Source: Penium margaritaceum
Lineage: Eukaryota > Streptophyta > Zygnematophyceae > Desmidiales > Peniaceae
NCBI GenBank assembly: GCA_023375785.1
Contig: SZWC01001588.1
Coordinates: forward strand, 203,210 to 267,209
Length of the DNA: 64,000 bases
Direction of reading: 5' to 3'
Shown: positions 1-9,269 of the stretch, one piece after another
Layout: each line of letters begins with the position of its first letter
Position numbering within the stretch: the stretch's first letter is position 1
Translations under genes and position numbers: made by a program
Notes under the pieces: model-generated
The model's database searches: none
Seen by the model: only the letters and a program-made list of their open reading frames with translations
What the model was told of the DNA's origin: nothing

Positions 1-693
1 GGCGATGGTGCCATCATGAGAAAAATGGACTCGGGATCGTATCACCTTCTAAAGCGGTACAACTTCATCTTGTTGGGGCTCGAGGGTCTTGTCCAATAAG
101 GAAAGAGCTATTCCTCGTCCCCTTGTCCACCACGTGCATGCACCCTTCCTCAAGAAGCCGATGGAGCAGATTGGAGCCGTCCAATCTTTGTGTTCCTGTT
201 GTACATATGCGACGTGCAAAACCACGCGCGAGTCGGCCTTGGAAGCGTGCCTTAGAGCCATTAGTGTGGACCCATAACCTTTTGTCAATGCGCTGGATAG
301 CAATAGTCTAGAAAATGGGTCCCGACATGGGAGGTCGCCAACCGCTCTTGGTTTTTCGACCAAGATAACAAATCACTCTTGAACGAGGGATCCACACTTA
401 AGTTTTTTTCAGTTTGCAACCTCACGAAGTTGGCATGAAGGTCTTTAGTGTGTACCCTTTGTTGGAAACTCCGTGAGGAGTCTTAAAGGCAAGAACTGTA
501 AATGGATCCATGCATGTTACAGGCTTTTGTACTTGCAAAGCTTTGCTAGTTATTTTGCTTGTAGTGGCTCCACAGGAACCAACCTCAGCCTACAATCCTA
601 CTTGGTGCGTCCTAAGACTGCCAAGTGTCATCCTCAAGGCAGGCTCTAATAAGATTCCTAGAAGCTTCCTGTCCCATTCTGGACCACAAAGAA

Positions 694-766
694 AAATGTG
701 GACGTTGCGGGGTTTGAGCCCGTGACCCATGAGCTCCGGTGCCTGTCCCAACTAGGCCACAAAGTT
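694..766 (-). pseudogene. tRNA-like sequence, possible SINE head
   Basis: Read on the minus strand, an A-box match TGGCCTAGTTGG (748-759) is followed 39 bases later by a B-box-like GGCTCAAACCCC (709-720), which is tRNA spacing. A D-arm stem GCC/GGC and a T-arm with CGGG/CCCG around a 7-base loop can be drawn. The anticodon arm does not fold cleanly and the acceptor stem is poor. This is therefore a decayed tRNA or a tRNA-derived SINE head rather than a functional tRNA gene. Confidence 0.4.
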
Positions 767-887
767 ATGTTTCCAATGATGATCTCCCGGGGACATACCC
801 ATTATGTGCGGTGCATTCCTGGCCTATCTCAGAACAGACCGAGGGGACGTACTCCATAGAGCAGTGCATGTCTTGTCTTTCCATGCA

Positions 888-912
888 ACCAGCCAGCCAG
901 CCAGCTAGCCAG
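888..912. repeat. CAGC microsatellite
   Basis: Short imperfect run of the tetramer CCAG (about six units, one interrupted by CTAG) just before the 11-bp minisatellite starts. Confidence 0.7.
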
Positions 913-939
913 TGGACAAGGTGCATACCATTCAACACT

Positions 940-2922
940 TTCACCCTACTCGCGACCTACTTGTGCCCTGGTTGCATCCTACTTGCATGCTACTTGGATC
1001 CTAGTTGCGTCGTAGTTGTGCCCTAGTAGTGCCCTAGTTGCACCCTGTTTGCACCCTAATTGCGCACTAGTTACACCCTAGTTGAACCCTAGTTAAAACC
1101 TTATTGCGCCCTACTTGCACCCTAGTTGCGCCCTACTTTCGTCATAGCTGCGTCCTAGTTGCGCCCTACTTGCACTCTACTTGCACCCTACTTGCTTCCT
1201 AGTTACATTCTATTTGTGCCCTAGTGCGCCCAAGTTGCGCCCAAGTTGCGCCCTAGTTGCACCCTAGTTCCGCCCTGATTGCGGCCAAGTGGCGCCCTAG
1301 TTGCGCCCAAGTTGTGTCCTAGTTCCGCCCTAGTTACGCCAAAGTTTCGTCCTAGTTACGCCTTAGTTGCACCATATTAACACCCTAGTTGTGCCCTGGT
1401 TACACCCTAGTTGTGCCCTAGTTGCGCCCTTGTTGCGTCCTAGTTGTGCCATAGTTGCAACCTACTTACGTCCAACTAGTGCCCTACTTGTACTTTAGTT
1501 TCACACTAGTTGCACCCTAGTTCTGCCCTAGTTACGCCCTAGTTGCCCTACTTGCACCCTAGTTGTGCCCTTCTTGCTACCCTGCTTGTACCCTAGTTAC
1601 ACCCCCATTGCATCCTAGTTGTGCACTACTTGCAACATACTTGCGCCCTACTTGCACCCTACATGCGCCCTAGTTGTGTCCTAGTTGCAACCTAGTTGCG
1701 TGCTTCTTGGGCCCTAGTTGTGCCTCATTGGGACACTAGCTACGTCCTAGTTGCACCCTATTTGTGCCCTACTTGCGCCCTACTTGTGCCCTACTTGTGC
1801 CCTACTTGCGCCCTACTTGCGCCCTACTTGCGCCCTACTTGCTCTTAGTTGTGCCCTATTTTTGTCCTGGTTGTGCCTCATTTTGACACTAGCTACGCCC
1901 TAGTTGCGCATTAGTTACATCCTAGTTACGCCCCAGTTGCATCCTATTGCGTTCTAGTTCTGCCCTACTTGCACCCTATTTTTATCCTAGCTGCGTCCTG
2001 GTTGCGCCCTGCTTGTGCCCTACATGCGCAGTATTTGCGCCCTAGTTATGGCCTAGTTGCGGCCTAGTTGCATCCTACCTGCACCCTACTTGCGCACTAG
2101 TTACATCGTAGTTGTGCCCTTGTTGCAGTGTACTTGCGCCCTACTTGCACCTAGTCGCGCCCTAGCTGTGTCCTAGTTACGTCCTACTTGTGCCCTAGAT
2201 GTACCCTAGTTATGCGCTACTTACACCCTAGTTGCACCCTACTTGCACCCAAGTTGTGTCCTGGTTTTGCCCTAGTTGTGCCCTACTTGCGCCCTACTTG
2301 CACCCTACTTGCGTCCAAGTTGCATCCTCCGTGCGTCCTTGTTGAACCATATTTGTACCCTACTTGCGTCCTACTTGTGTCCTCGTTATGCCCTAGTTTT
2401 GCCCTAGTTGCGCCCTACTTTTGCCCTACTTGTGTCCTTGCGTCCTAGTTACGCCCTAGTTGCACCCTAGTTGTGTCCTACTTGCGCCCTAGTTGCGCCC
2501 TACTTGCGCCCTACTTGCGCCTCAGTTGCACCCTAGTTGCGACCTACTTGTATCCTACTTGTACCCTATTTTCACCCTACTTGCACCCTAGTTGCGCCCT
2601 ACTTCCGCCCTAGTTACGTTATAGTTTTGCACTAGTTGTGTCCTAGTTACGCCTCAGTTGGGCACTAGCTTGATCCTAGTTGTGCCCTAGTCACACCCTA
2701 GTTGGGCCCTACTTGCGCCCTACTTGCACCCTAGTTGCACCCTAGTTGCACCCAAGTTACGCCCTAGTTGCGCCACAGTTGCGCCTCACTTGGGCACTAG
2801 CTACGTCCTAGTTGCATCCTAGCCGCACCCTAGTTGCGCCCTAGTTGCGCCCTAGTTGCGTCCTAGTTATGTCCTAGTTTTGCACTAGTTGCACCCTATT
2901 TGTGCCTTACTTGCATCCTACT
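940..2922. repeat. 11-bp minisatellite array, left segment
   Basis: About 180 head-to-tail copies of a degenerate 11-bp monomer, consensus GTTGCGCCCTA. The first base alternates G/C (CTAGTTG versus CTACTTG) and the GCG triplet varies (GCA, GTG, ACG). All monomers point the same way. Open frames inside it are artefacts: 11 bp is not a multiple of three, so any open frame cycles into an 11-residue repeat. The array is cut by the gypsy-1 insertion at 2923 and resumes at 20776 in the same orientation. Confidence 0.95.
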
Positions 2923-3656
2923 TGTGAGAGTTTGTGCTCTCGGAAGATTTAGCCTTGGTGTGTGGAGAGCACAGTTGTAGCGGAAAGACAGACTTGGAGA
3001 TGTCTCAAAGCCTGAAGTGGAAAATCACAGGTTTAACGGTTACTTACAATGAACAAAGTACAAGGTATATATACTGTCCGGCCGGCTGGTCTTGGTCCTT
3101 GCCTGCTGTTTTTTTAGCTTGCTACAACAAGATGCTTGCACCTGCACTCGGTGCCCTACTTGCACCTAATGCCTAGTGCAAGAAGTGCTTGGCTGTCGAT
3201 CGTCAAGATCGACGGTCTGTCCTCTTTCTTGGTGAGCCACTGCGTGCGTCAGATGTCACCACGTATGCTTTTCGGTGGTGAGTGCAGTTGTGTTGTTTTG
3301 CATGCCACCGGAAGTAGTGCTGTTGCGGTTCACCGTATCCGGCGTTGGAGGTCCGCCGTCAAGACGGTCCCTCTGCGGGTAGTATAACTGGTACGCTACT
3401 TGCTGAGAGGAGGAAAGCCATCCTCGCGTGGCATGTTCGGAACGCCGTGCAAAGTTGAAATCAAAACACGCCTTTGGTGTGTGGAGGTCACACTTGCTCC
3501 CACGCTCTGCGCGTCCTCGCATCCTCGCATCCTTGCGGTCGAGCAAAGTCGTGCTTGACCTTCAGCCCAATTTCTGAAAAGCAAGAAATGGCCCAGATTC
3601 CCCTCAAACTCGGTCGAGCCCCAAGCATGCCAGAAAAAGATGGGCACCTCGTTACA
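2923..3656 (-). repeat. gypsy-1 3' LTR
   Basis: On the plus strand it begins TGTGAGAG and ends GTTACA, so on the element strand it runs from TGTAAC to CTCACA. Its 734 bp align along their length with the interrupted 5' LTR and with the gypsy-2 LTRs. It contains runs such as GCCCTACTTGCACC that match the surrounding satellite monomer. A TATATATA box lies at 3066-3073. Confidence 0.9.
3066..3073 (-). promoter_or_regulatory. TATA box in gypsy-1 3' LTR
   Basis: TATATATA at the position corresponding to TATAAATA in the gypsy-2 LTRs. The matching stretch in the 5' LTR (near 16465) has decayed to GTATTCATAATT. Confidence 0.55.
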
Positions 3657-3672
3657 TTGATCCCCCCCGTCG
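3657..3672 (-). other. gypsy-1 polypurine tract
   Basis: On the element strand, GACGGGGGGGATCAA directly abuts the 3' LTR. This is the expected plus-strand primer position and matches the G-run before the gypsy-2 3' LTR. Confidence 0.7.
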
Positions 3673-4772
3673 GAGGCGCGGCGTCCCGGCGCAAGTGAGA
3701 TACTCCTGGAGAACAATATTGGTAGCCCCGATATTGAAGTTCGCCTCCAGCTCCCATGAGTTATGCTCAGCCAGGTACCCCTTCCAGTACACCAGAAACT
3801 TGCGCCGACGTCCCCGTTGGCGGTCCGCCAGAATCTTCTCCACCTCAAACTCCTCATTACCTTCAACCTGGACAATAGGAGGTGGAGCTGTCCCGCAACC
3901 CTGAAAGAAGGTATTAGGGTTGCAGTAGGCACGAAGCAAGGAGATGAGGAACACCAGATGGATGGTTGAGTGAGCGGGCAGCTCAAGATTGTAGGAGACA
4001 GCTGATTGCTTCTCCAGAATGCGGAACAGACCCACCCATTGCAGATTCCGCTTCGGACTCCCAACTCCCATCAGTTGCAGGTTTGCAGAGTTCAGCATCA
4101 CCTGATCACCCACTTGGAACTCCTCCACATTTTGATGCTTATCAACCTGCTTCTTATGATGCTTCTAGGCCTTCAATATCCGTTGTTGCACCATGTCCCA
4201 AGTGGTGGCAAACCCTTTAGCAATCTGCTGTACAGCCAAAACAGATGTTGCCGTAGCAAGGATGACTGGACTCAACGGTTGGTGGCCATAAACCACCTCA
4301 ATTGGTAACTTCCCTATTGATGCTGACATCGCTCACTTTTATGCGGACTCTGCCACTCCAAGTTTCCCCTCCCAACCCTCTCCATACGGAGGGACCATGC
4401 TCCATAGCAGCTGCTCCAAAGTCTAGTTTGTGCACTCTGTTTGTCCATTGTTCTGTGGGTGGAATTTTGTGGTCAGCTGCACGCGCATGCCCAGCTTTCT
4501 CATGAGATCTCTCCAAAGCCGTAAAGGGAAGCGTGGATCATGATCTGAGACCACCAATTGCAACACTCTGTGTAGCTTGATGACATGAATGAGGACAAGT
4601 TGAGCTGTCCCAGCAGCCGTGATGCTTTCAGGACAGGCAATGAAATATGCCATCTTGGAAAATCAGTCCACCACCATCAACACTGTGTTGCTGTCCTGCT
4701 GCATTACAGGCAACCCGTCGCTGAAGTCAAGTAAGATGTCAGTCCATGGCCTCTTAGGTAGAGGCAATGGTT
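3673..4772 (-). pseudogene. gypsy-1 integrase C-terminal half and chromodomain
   Basis: Translated on the minus strand, 4128-3652 gives the linker EEFQVGDQVML. This is followed by HISLLRAY-like sequence and a chromodomain containing EEFEVEKILADRQRG and WKGYLAEHNSWE, the hallmarks of chromoviral integrase tails that bind histone marks and steer integration. Upstream (to about 4653) the integrase core contains MAYFIACPESITAAGTAQL and VSDHDPRFPLRLW, including the second catalytic Asp, and then TEC-TN in place of the usual GQTERTN context. Several frameshifts separate these pieces, so this is not functional. The copia composite interrupts the gene at 4778, and the N-terminal part continues at 12645. 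Confidence 0.85.
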
Positions 4773-4777
4773 CTAGC

Positions 4778-5314
4778 TGTTGAAAATTTGCCCCTCCGCA
4801 TGCCCAAGTGCGGCGCCGAGAGGCGCTGACGAGCCGCCAGAAAATGGAAACTCCGCTCCGGCGTATCTGACGACTCGACATTTACTCGGATCCTAAAATG
4901 GAGGATTGCCCCTCAAATCTGACAAGTTGCTGAATCCGGTGGAAGTTGTTTCGCCAGAATCGGACAAGTATCAAGGGAGATATGGCTTTCTAAAGTTGGG
5001 GTATGCGCAGCGACTCTGGGAGCCGGCTGCGACTCGAAATCCGGTCGATAATCGACCGGACCGAGTAACAAAAACACCATCTGGAGAAAATGCTCCGATA
5101 GGCCTGCCGAGGCGTCCGGTGGATGATCCACCTGATCCGGCGGATCATCCACCGGATCCAATAGTGCAGGTTGTTACTAAGGGACTTAGCCAAAAACCTG
5201 GCTCGGCGTCCGAAACTCAGAAGTACGTTTTGTTACTCGGGGACTTAGTCAAAATTCTGACTGCAGGTCCGCGGATAGGTTTCGAACCTCGTCACACCCC
5301 ATCACCAAACACGA
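4778..5314 (+). repeat. copia LTR, copy 1 (truncated at N)
   Basis: Starts TGTTGAAAATTTGCCCC right after the left CTAGC duplication and follows LTR copies 2 and 3 for 537 bp. At the single N (5315) it jumps to internal RNase H sequence. The U3 end with TATA box and the rest of the LTR are missing. Confidence 0.9.
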
Positions 5315-5315
5315 N
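5315..5315. other. single-N contig join
   Basis: An isolated N at which the sequence switches abruptly from inside a copia LTR to the copia RNase H region. It marks a join of unknown true length, not a one-base ambiguity. Confidence 0.8.
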
Positions 5316-5966
5316 CCAGGGCCACTACACTGGCAGGCGGTCAAGCGCATCCTCCGCTACCTGCAGGCGACGCGGCACGCGCGCCTGAGGTTTGAGGGCA
5401 AAGGGCGGGCGGACCCTTTGCGTCTGGTCTGCTACACGGATGCAGACTACGCTGGCGATGTGGACAAGCGGAAGTCCACATCCGGCTACGTGTTCTTCCT
5501 CGCTGGTGCAGCGGTCTCGTGGTGCAGCAGGAAGCAGGACTGCGTCGCCACCTCCGATGTACTGAAGCTGAGTACATCGCGCTGGCCGAGGCGGTCAAGG
5601 AGGTGGTGTGGCTCCGCAGGTTGCTGGGGGAGCTGGGCGTGCCGCAGCAGGAGCCTACGGTGGTGCACGAGGACAATACCGGCTCCATCTCGCTGACCAA
5701 CAACCCGACGCAGCACAGGAGGACGAAGCACATTGACGTGCGTTATCACTATGCACGAGAAATGGTCGAGAAGGGGCAGGTGGTGCTGCAGCACTGCAGC
5801 ACGCACAACATGCTTGCGGATTGCTTGACCAAAGCGCAACCCGCACACCGGCACGCGATGAGCGTGGCCGGACTTGGGATGACCAGCTATGATGGGCTAG
5901 AGGGCGCAGCGGAAGATGAGTGAGAGCAAGCAGGAGCAGCGAGCATGGAAGGTGCAAGGGGGAGAA
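5316..5966 (+). pseudogene. copia RNase H fragment, copy A
   Basis: Encodes the 3' end of copia pol: HWQAVKRILRYLQATRHARL, then VCYTDADYAGDVDKRKSTSG (RNase H-like, with the catalytic-type D residues), SWCSRKQDCVATS, and after a frameshift AEYIALAEAVKEVVWLRRLL to LADCLTKAQPA. Around 5558-5575 the sequence differs from the other copies (GATGTACTGAAGC instead of ACAGTGGAAGC), which breaks the frame. It ends at a natural TGA (5921-5923) and is followed by the polypurine tract 5954-5966 and LTR copy 2. It belongs to an upstream copy whose other parts are missing. Confidence 0.85.
5954..5966 (+). other. copia polypurine tract, copy A
   Basis: GCAAGGGGGAGAA directly before LTR copy 2. It is identical to the tract at 11651-11663. 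Confidence 0.7.
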
Positions 5967-6229
5967 TGTTGAAAAATTGCCCCTCTGCATGCTCAAGTGC
6001 GGTGCCAGGAGGCGCTGACGAGCCGCCAGAAAATGGAAACTCCGCTCCGGCGGATCTGGCGACTCGACATTTGCTTGGATACTAAAATGGAGGATTGCCC
6101 CTCAAATTTGACGAGTTGCTGAATCTGGTGGAAGTTGTTTCGCCGGAATCGGACAACTATCGAGGGAGATATAGCTTTCGAAAGTTGGGGTATGCGCAGC
6201 GGCTCTGGGAGCCGGCTGCGGCTCGAAAT

Positions 6230-6248
6230 CCGGTCGATAATCGACCGG
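6230..6248. repeat. LTR palindrome 1
   Basis: CCGGTCGAT, one A, then ATCGACCGG: a 9-bp perfect inverted repeat. It is preserved in all three LTR copies. Confidence 0.8.
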
Positions 6249-6304
6249 ACCGAGTAACAAAAACACCATCTGGAGAAAATGCTCCGATAGGCCTGCCGAG
6301 GCGT

Positions 6305-6344
6305 CCGGTGGATGATCCACCTGATCCGGCGGATCATCCACCGG
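6305..6344. repeat. LTR palindrome 2
   Basis: Arms CCGGTGGATGATCC (6305-6318) and GGATCATCCACCGG (6331-6344) are perfect 14-bp inverted repeats around a 12-base loop. They are kept in copy 1, and copy 3 has one mismatch. Confidence 0.85.
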
Positions 6345-6731
6345 ATCCAATAGTGCAGGTTGTTACTAAGGGACTTAGCCAAAAACCTGGCTCGGCGTCC
6401 GAAACTCAGAAGTACGTTTTGTTACTCGGGGACTTAGTCAAAATTCTGACTGCAGGTCCGCGGATAGGTTTCGAACCTCGTCACACCCCATCACCAAACA
6501 CGATTCAAAAGTAGGTAGGGTGCATGGAAACAGTGCAGGGGACCCCCACACCATGTGCAATGGTGTATGCGCCTTGGGAAAGGCGCTTCGCACGTGAACG
6601 AAGGCGCCACGGTGAGTGGCGGCGTCAGGCTTCTGTGGTGGGCGAGACCTGCGCTTCGGCAAGCATAACTTGAGCTACCCTTGGCCGAATTCGCGCGCGT
6701 TTTGGTGCGTTGGAAAGCTCATGACTAGCCC

Positions 6732-6738
6732 TATAAAT
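6732..6738 (+). promoter_or_regulatory. copia LTR TATA box (copy 2)
   Basis: TATAAAT in a stretch conserved with 12428-12434 in copy 3, about 210 bp before the LTR end. It is the likely core promoter of the element. Confidence 0.6.
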
Positions 6739-6945
6739 GTTGTGATCATGTTCATGTTCAAAACCTAACGCAAAACGACGTTATTCCCTTCGCAAACGGA
6801 CTGTCTCTAAACTCATGCTCACATAGCATGAGGCAACCAGAAAGCTCACGCTCAGTCTCAGATTCGCCCAAAACAGTAGACGTGAACCACTAGAAACGAT
6901 CAGACAAACGTCGGGACTGCACCACGCGGATCTCATCCTGACAAA

Positions 6946-6960
6946 GGGTTATGGGCCCAC
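6946..6960 (+). other. copia primer-binding site, half-tRNA-Met type
   Basis: GGGTTATGGGCCCAC lies two bases after the LTR. It is the reverse complement of the anticodon stem-loop region of plant initiator tRNA-Met (GTGGGCCCATAACCC, anticodon CAT), not of the tRNA 3' end. Known precedent: Drosophila copia and some relatives are primed by a cleaved half of initiator tRNA-Met annealed at this internal region. Confidence 0.8.
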
Positions 6961-7064
6961 TTGTCTGAACGCCTCCAACGGTCACGTCTTCCGCAGTGTA
7001 CGGGATCGTCATCTTGGACGTCGCCGCGAAGTTCTGAGAACTCGTCGGAGTAGCAGCTGCGCAC

Positions 7065-7373
7065 ATGGCACAGAAGGAGACGCAGCCCATTCAGAAGTAT
7101 GCGGGCGGCCCAGGCTTTGGGCTATCGAGGTGGCAGTTTGAACTGCACCTCTTGCATAAGAGGCTGCTGGATGTTGGGAAAGGAGGTGCTCACAGAGGCA
7201 ACTGCTACGGACGCGGAGAAGCAGGCCTTTCGAAAAGAAGAACACGGAGGCGCTCATGCTCCTAGTGTCCAGGACGGCCGAGTCTTAGTGGGGCTACTTC
7301 CAAGGCAGTCAAAGCTTGGCAAAAGCTCTGCGCCATCCACCAATCCAAGTCGCTCGCGAACATAATCTTCGCA
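7065..7373 (+). pseudogene. copia gag N-terminus, frameshifted
   Basis: A plausible gag start ATG at 7065 opens MAQKETQPIQKYAGG, followed by an FELHLLHKRLLD stretch. The frame then breaks. Pieces in other frames continue the protein (EVLTEATATDAEKQAF near 7180, then a TEALMLLVSRTAES stretch near 7235 ending in TAG), and recognisable gag resumes just before 7374 with HQSKSLANIIFAMM-like coding in a third frame. At least two frameshifts separate this from the long pol frame, so gag is not translatable from its own start in this copy. Confidence 0.7.
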
Positions 7374-9269
7374 ATGATGCGGCTCCTCACGGGGAGAATC
7401 GAGGAGGGAGATGATGTCATCTCTGCCATGCAGCAGATCAAGTCGCTCGCCTCGCAATGCAATGACGTGGGGTGGAAGATCGACACGCAGCTGCAGGCGA
7501 TGGCCCTCCTCATGGCCCTACCTGACAGTTGGGGTCCACTCATCACCGTTCTCGGAGGATGGTCGGAGGACAAGCTCACCTATGGCGCGGTCGCAGAGTA
7601 CATCCGCAACGAGGCGCAGCGCCGGAGCTGCGGGGAGTCCTCGTCTTCCTCATCGGTCCTCGTCACCAAAACACGTGGTGGCGGAAGCGGGAGCCGAGGA
7701 AGTGGCGGAAAGGGCGGCGGCAAGAAGGGCGCCAAGAAAGGTGCGTGCCGCAATTGCGGCAAAGAGGGCCATTGGGCCCGTGACTACCCGGAGGAGGCGA
7801 GGACCGGCGGCAAAAACAGCAAGGGCAGGTCGCTCCTCAACGGCAACAAGAACCACTTCCTCAAGAAGGCCAACAGGCGGTGCCTGGATTCCGGGGCCGA
7901 GGAGCACACCCAAGTCAAGAAGGTGGGGTTCGTCACCTACGAGAAGTCCTCCAAGTCAATGGTGGTCGCGAACGACAAAGTCGAGCCGGCGGCCGGCCAA
8001 GGCGACGTGGAGGTGGAAGTCGTGGTGGGCGGTAAGAAGGAGCTGTGCACAATTCGTGATGTGCAGCACGTCCCCGGCCTGGCTGACATTTTGAGTGTTA
8101 GCCGCTTGACAGACAAGGGGTATGAGGTGCTCTTCCGCAGGAAAGGCGCAGTGGTGCGCATCGACGGCGACGGCGAGCTCGTGCTGGAGGCGAAGCGCGA
8201 GGGCGGTCTCTATATCGTGGAGACCAAGGTGGTCCCCACGGCATCCGACGCAGCAGATTCGCAGGAGCGCGTCGTCAACATGGCCAAGGAAGGAAGCGCT
8301 GATCTGGAGCTCTGGCACAGAGGGTTGGGGCATTCGGTGCCCGCAACCGTTAAGGAGATGGCGAGGCGCGACATGGTGCGCGGCCTCGTCATCGACGGTG
8401 CAGACGCGGCAGCAGATGCAGCAGCGCACAAAAAGTGCGAGCCTTGCATTTTGGGCGAGGCGCGCCGCGAGCCGTTCAATGAGAACGAGGCTCGCACAAA
8501 GAACCAACTGGAGGTCGTGCACAGCGACGTGTGCGGACCGTTCAAAACGCCGTCAAACGGCGGCCTGAGATACTTTGTCACCTTTATTGACGACTGCAGC
8601 AGGAAGCTCTACGTGTACTTCATGAAGCGGAAAGGCGAGGTCCTGGACCGGTTGAAGGAGTACGTCGCAACGGTGGAGAGGCAGACTGGCCGGAAGGTCA
8701 GAGCCCTACACAGCGACAATGGCGGAGAGTACGTGGGCTGCAGCAAGTGGATGAAGCAGCAGGGCATCAAGTGGGAACCCACTACGCCGTACTCGCCACA
8801 GTCCAACGGAGTGGCGGAGCGGGCGAACCAGACGCTGCTCAACATGGTGCAGGCCATGCTTGTGGATGCGGGGTTACCGCAAGGGTTCTGGGCAGAGGCT
8901 GTGCGGACAGCAAGCTACACCATCAACCTCACCCCAACAGCGGTGCTGAAGGGCAAGGACGGCTGGAAGACGCCGCAGGAGGTTTGGAGCGGGCGCAAGC
9001 CAAACGTGGCACACCTGAAGGTATTCGGGTGCAAGGCGCACGCGATGGTGCAGGCGGCGGAACGACGCGATAGCAAGCTGGAACCGCGGGCGAAGCCGTG
9101 TTTGTTCCTCGGCTACGAGAGTGCGCAAAAGGCGTATCGGCTCTGGGACCCGCGCACGGAAGAGATCATCCGCAGCCGTGACGTGGAGTTTGACGAGCAG
9201 CAAAGCTTCAGCAGCAATAGCAATGACATGAGCATCGGGAACACTCCAAAACAGGGGGAGTGGTTCTAG
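7374..9269 (+). pseudogene. copia gag C-terminus, protease and integrase
   Basis: Open for 631 codons. Gag helices (MMRLLTGRIEEGDDVISAMQ) come first. A zinc knuckle CRNCGKEGHWARDY follows near residue 125, in which the last Cys of CCHC is Tyr. A protease motif CLDSGAEEH lies near residue 170. The GAG-pre-integrase zinc region is LWHRGLGH with CEPC about 45 residues later. The integrase core has D in HSDVCGPF (near 384), D in LHSDNGGEY (near 447) and E in GVAERANQ (near 482), the D,D-35-E triad for strand transfer. The frame ends at TAG 9267-9269, but the same frame continues into RT with no shift. The damaged upstream gag start and lost knuckle Cys make this a defective copy. Confidence 0.9.

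Larger units (their letters stand above)
1..939. other. Left flank, no gene recognised
   Basis: Mixed-composition sequence before the minisatellite begins. Open frames here are at most about 100 codons, overlap on both strands and show no motif I recognise. The only structured items are a tRNA-like block (694-766, minus strand) and a short CAGC-type microsatellite (888-912). Confidence 0.6.
5967..6943 (+). repeat. copia LTR, copy 2 (5' LTR of the main body)
   Basis: 977 bp from TGTTGAAAAATTGCCCC to CATCCTGACA, closely similar to copy 3 throughout. It contains two strong palindromes (6230-6248 and 6305-6344), TATAAAT at 6732-6738, and is followed two bases later by a primer-binding site. It serves both as 3' LTR of the partial upstream copy and as 5' LTR of the main body. 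Confidence 0.92.

Noticed and set aside
940-2922. Telomere repeat (CCCTAAA type)
   Set aside because: CCCTA occurs in each monomer, but the unit is 11 bp with GTTGCG, so it is not a telomere repeat. Similarity is noted only.
3396-4308. Overlapping frames on both strands in the gypsy-1 integrase and chromodomain region
   Set aside because: Only the minus-strand frame of 3652-4128 has integrase tail and chromodomain sequence; the rest are shadows.
6438-6662. Minus-strand frame of 74 codons in the copia LTR (also 12135-12359)
   Set aside because: Present in both LTR copies simply because the LTR is repeated; no recognisable domain.
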